Shown: positions 7,824 through 10,003 of the stretch, one piece after another
Layout: every line of letters starts with the position of its first letter
Numbering within the stretch: the first letter of the stretch is position 1
Assembly: GCA_002373535.1 (NCBI GenBank)
Contig: DFKL01000051.1
Coordinates: 513 to 10,515, forward strand
Direction: 5' to 3'
DNA from: Prevotellaceae bacterium UBA3646
GTDB taxonomy: Bacteria > Bacteroidota > Bacteroidia > Bacteroidales > Bacteroidaceae
DNA: 10,003 nt
The notes under the pieces: model-generated
The model's database searches: none
What the model was told of the DNA's origin: nothing
The model's input: only the letters and a program-made list of their open reading frames with translations
Program-made: the position numbers and the translations under genes

Positions 7824-8804
7824 TCAGTTTACGTATATTCTCTTGCCGTTCACTATATATATTCCCGGTTTCAGCCCGTCCGTTCCGCCGGTCTGTACCT
7901 TGCGGCCGCCAAGGTCGTAGACTATGACGAGGTTTCTGACGGTTTCCTGTGTAGCCGGGATTTCGTCTATACCCGTTGCCCACGGACTGACGTAACCGGT
8001 GCTGGAGAACGTGCGGCTGGTGTGCGTCCCCCAGATATACTGCTCGATTCCCGGGAAATCGATGAAGGGGTTACGATTGTGCTGGTATGTCTCTACTGCG
8101 TTGTTGCGGTCTATCTCCTTCTGACTTACCGGGTCTTCGCGTGACCAGCGCAACAGCATCTGCAGGGCCCAACTCTTGAAGCAGGTGGTGTTGTCTCCGG
8201 AGAACATGTCGGAATCCCATGAGCTGATCTTGTCCTCGTAGCATGTGGCCATATAGAAATATGAGCGGGCAAAGTCTCCCTTGTATTCGTCGTTAGGCTC
8301 AAAGCATATACCTGTATATCCGGAAACGGTGCATGCGCCAAGTTTGCAGAAACTGTTATGGGACTTGTATTTCTCGCCTTTATTCTCGCCGAAGGGGTAG
8401 TTGCCGCGGCGATTGTTCACGTAACCATCGGTAGGATAGACATGGAACAGGTCGGAATACATGGGCGAGGCGTTTTTGAACCAGCTGGCCGGGACTGAAT
8501 GCTCGCGATTGTACACGTCACCTTCCTTCTTGTAGCTTCCCGCCTTGTCTACGTCGAACGTGAAGTTGGTCATGTCGCTGTACATGTCCCAGACCTTGCC
8601 GTCGGCTCGCCTGTCTGTTGTCTTGTAAGCCTCGAGCAATCCTGCATAGCCTACATTGGTGTGTGGCTTGATTATATCAGACAGGGCTGTCTTGAGGGCA
8701 TACTGGCGTTTGCCGTCTGCGCCTTGGTAGTATTTTGCCGTGGGCTGTCCTTGAACAAGGAGCGACACCATGGCAAGGTATAGGAATATGGTTTTTCGTT
8801 TCAT
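7824..8804 (-). CDS. Secreted Endonuclease I family nuclease with C-terminal sorting-type tail
   Basis: Non-specific DNA/RNA nuclease of the Endonuclease I family (EndA / Vvn-like, beta-beta-alpha metal fold), exported from the cytoplasm. Length is 326 aa. Residues 1 to about 19 are a signal peptide (MKRKTIFLYLAMVSLLVQG). The family motifs stand in order: NREHSVPASW at 99-108, holding the likely Glu101-His102 active pair; DLFHVYPTD at 118-126; VNNRRGNYPFGE at 129-140, with a probable metal-binding Asn130; FEPNDEYKGDFARSYFYM at 168-185; and W.REDPVSQKEIDRNN at 220-235, followed by HNRNPFIDFP. Residues 295-326 are a short Bacteroidetes-type tail (VYDLGGRKV ... GIYIVNGKRIYVN), related to but distinct from the tail of the two glycosidases. 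It starts 35 nt after menG and ends 42 nt before GH95. Likely job: degrading extracellular nucleic acid for nutrients or to loosen a mucus/DNA matrix. Family confident; site of action inferred. Confidence 0.92.
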   Translation of the reverse strand: MKRKTIFLYLAMVSLLVQGQPTAKYYQGADGKRQYALKTALSDIIKPHTNVGYAGLLEAYKTTDRRADGKVWDMYSDMTNFTFDVDKAGSYKKEGDVYNREHSVPASWFKNASPMYSDLFHVYPTDGYVNNRRGNYPFGENKGEKYKSHNSFCKLGACTVSGYTGICFEPNDEYKGDFARSYFYMATCYEDKISSWDSDMFSGDNTTCFKSWALQMLLRWSREDPVSQKEIDRNNAVETYQHNRNPFIDFPGIEQYIWGTHTSRTFSSTGYVSPWATGIDEIPATQETVRNLVIVYDLGGRKVQTGGTDGLKPGIYIVNGKRIYVN

Positions 8805-8839
8805 CCTGTTATTTTTTTTCTTCCGTATTGTATGTGGCG

Positions 8840-9604
8840 TTATATGACTTGTTTCGGCTTTTCAGCGAGGAACATTGTGCACAGTCCGAATGTGAACCGG
8901 TGAAAACGTACGTTGACGAAGCCTGTCCGCTCGAGTATCTCCTGCATCTTTTCGGCTTGAGGGAAGGCTGCCATTGTCTTGGGCAAATAGCTGTATGCCT
9001 TGCGGTCACGACTGAAAATCCACCCTATTGCAGGCATGACTATGTGGCTATATAGCCAGAACAGCTGACGCATAGGAAAACGCGGGGGCGTAGCCAACTC
9101 GAGGACAAGAAGATGGCCGCCTCTGCCGAGCACGCGGTACATCTCGCCCAGTCCTGCATCCAGGTCTTGGAAATTACGGACACCGTATGCTATGGTGACG
9201 GCATCAAACCTGTTGTCTGCGAACTGAAGTTCCTGGGCATCGCCTTTGACAAACGATATGTGTTCCAGCTGGCTTGCCGTGAGTCGCTGCCTTGACTGTT
9301 TTGCACGGGCGACCTGAAGCATTCCGTCTGAAAGGTCACAGCCTATGATTTCGTCCGGATTGAGGCTCCGGGCCAGCAGATAGGTAAAATCGCCTGTACC
9401 GCAAGCGAGGTCGAGGATGCTGCGGGGTGAGTATTCCCTGAGCGAATCGACGCCGGTCCTGCGCCACCCTCTGTCCGTACCAAGGCTGAGTACGTGATTA
9501 AGGAAGTCGTAGGCAGGGGCTATGCCGTCGAACATTGCGCGGACTTGCTCCCTTTTCTCTCCGCCTGCATGGTAAGGATTAATCTTTTCCTGCCCGTAAG
9601 CCAC
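8840..9604 (-). CDS. menG: Demethylmenaquinone methyltransferase (MenG/UbiE)
   Basis: Cytoplasmic SAM-dependent C-methyltransferase that makes the last step of menaquinone synthesis, turning demethylmenaquinol into menaquinol for anaerobic respiration. Length, 254 aa, is normal for the family. The Rossmann-fold SAM motif LDLACGTGDF lies at 64-73, the acidic ribose-binding residue at Asp90 (GCDLSDGML), motif FVKGDAQELQFAD at 118-130, the UbiE signature AYGVRNFQD at 139-147, and YRVLGRGG at 156-163. The family C-terminal pattern FSRDRKAYSYLPKT is at 197-210. The start must be the GTG at 9604: the in-frame purC stop lies just three codons upstream, and the next internal Met (residue 24) would remove the conserved N-terminus before FDGIAPAYDFLNH. 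Only 6 nt separate it from purC, so the two are almost certainly co-transcribed. The symbol ubiE is also used; menG fits a menaquinone-only Bacteroidales. Confidence 0.96.
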   Translation of the reverse strand: MAYGQEKINPYHAGGEKREQVRAMFDGIAPAYDFLNHVLSLGTDRGWRRTGVDSLREYSPRSILDLACGTGDFTYLLARSLNPDEIIGCDLSDGMLQVARAKQSRQRLTASQLEHISFVKGDAQELQFADNRFDAVTIAYGVRNFQDLDAGLGEMYRVLGRGGHLLVLELATPPRFPMRQLFWLYSHIVMPAIGWIFSRDRKAYSYLPKTMAAFPQAEKMQEILERTGFVNVRFHRFTFGLCTMFLAEKPKQVI

Positions 9605-9610
9605 GGTGTA

Positions 9611-10003
9611 TTATTTTCTATTGGCGTTCAACCACTCTGTTACGTTTCTCTCGATGCGACGTGCTATGTCGCCTGCATCGTCTGCAGGAACGAATGTCGT
9701 ACCTGTGATATGCTCGTACAACTCGATGTACCGATTGCTGACGCTCTGTGCATACTGTTCCGTTATTTCGGGCATTACATCGCCTGGACGGTTCATGAAA
9801 TCATGGTCTATGAGCCACTGGCGTACGAATTCCTTGGAAAGTTGTCTCTGTGCCTCGCCCCTTTGGAACTTTTCCTCGTATCCGTCGGCATAGAAGTAGC
9901 GTGAGGAGTCGGGCGTGTGGATCTCGTCGATGAGGTAGACCTTGCCGTCCCGCTTGCCGAACTCATACTTCGTGTCGACGAGGATGAGTCCGCGCTGGGC
10001 GGC
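9611..10003 (-). CDS. purC: SAICAR synthase, C-terminal 130 residues (partial)
   Basis: Phosphoribosylaminoimidazole-succinocarboxamide synthase, the ATP-dependent step of purine synthesis joining CAIR and aspartate. The gene enters from the right edge in frame, starting at codon 10003-10001, so the N-terminal part is outside the window. Visible motifs, numbered from the first visible residue, are GLILVDTKYEFG (5-16), the family signature around DTKxEFG, and IDEIHTPDSSRYFYADGY (24-41) with the conserved DE.HTPDSSR core. The C-terminus (PEITEQYAQSVSNRYIELYEHITG) is of the long yeast-like form common in Bacteroidetes, which exceeds the short E. coli enzyme of about 237 aa. The TAA stop is at 9611-9613, six bases before menG. 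Confidence 0.95.
   Translation of the reverse strand, partial: AAQRGLILVDTKYEFGKRDGKVYLIDEIHTPDSSRYFYADGYEEKFQRGEAQRQLSKEFVRQWLIDHDFMNRPGDVMPEITEQYAQSVSNRYIELYEHITGTTFVPADDAGDIARRIERNVTEWLNANRK

Noticed and set aside
284..8804. A polysaccharide utilisation locus in the strict sense
   Set aside because: No SusC/SusD pair, sensor-regulator or sigma/anti-sigma pair is visible within the window, so the term is not supported here.

Overview
The window looks like a chromosomal segment from a gut-type Bacteroidales bacterium (Prevotellaceae- or Muribaculaceae-like; I cannot resolve the genus). The clues are secreted glycosidases carrying C-terminal sorting-type tails (YDLSGRR...), an Endonuclease I family protein ending in the typical Bacteroidetes 'GIYIVNGK' tail, menaquinone biosynthesis through MenG, and translation starts without clear Shine-Dalgarno sequences. 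All five genes lie on the minus strand, so transcription runs from right (10003) to left (1).

Layout in the direction of transcription: (i) the 3' end of purC (SAICAR synthase, purine synthesis), cut by the window edge; (ii) menG/ubiE (demethylmenaquinone methyltransferase), starting at a GTG only 6 nt after the purC stop; (iii) a secreted Endonuclease I family nuclease; (iv) a secreted GH95 alpha-L-fucosidase of 1084 aa with intact catalytic residues; (v) a very large secreted GH89 alpha-N-acetylglucosaminidase (about 1386 aa); (vi) a strong hairpin just after the last stop codon, whose G:U pairs are possible only in minus-strand RNA, probably the transcript end; (vii) an A+T-rich stretch (1-223) without genes that holds a short 11-bp tandem repeat. 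The spacers between genes are 6, 35, 42 and 82 nt, so a single run-through transcript is possible, although the two housekeeping genes and the three secreted enzymes may well be regulated separately.

Functionally, the left three genes form a small secreted degradative set. The GH95 enzyme should remove terminal alpha-1,2-fucose and the GH89 enzyme terminal alpha-linked GlcNAc. Both sugars cap mucin O-glycans (GlcNAc alpha-1,4-Gal occurs on gastric and duodenal gland mucin), so a mucin-decapping pair is the best guess. Heparan sulfate is an alternative substrate for GH89. The two glycosidases share three kinds of parts outside their unrelated catalytic domains: a small beta domain ahead of the catalytic region, a beta-trefoil-like region, and a nearly identical 47-residue C-terminal tail whose DNA is about 78% identical over 150 bp. 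No SusC/SusD pair, regulator, mobile element, CRISPR array, tRNA or rRNA is visible. The most interesting signals are this module sharing between neighbours and the placement of the secreted set directly behind purC-menG.
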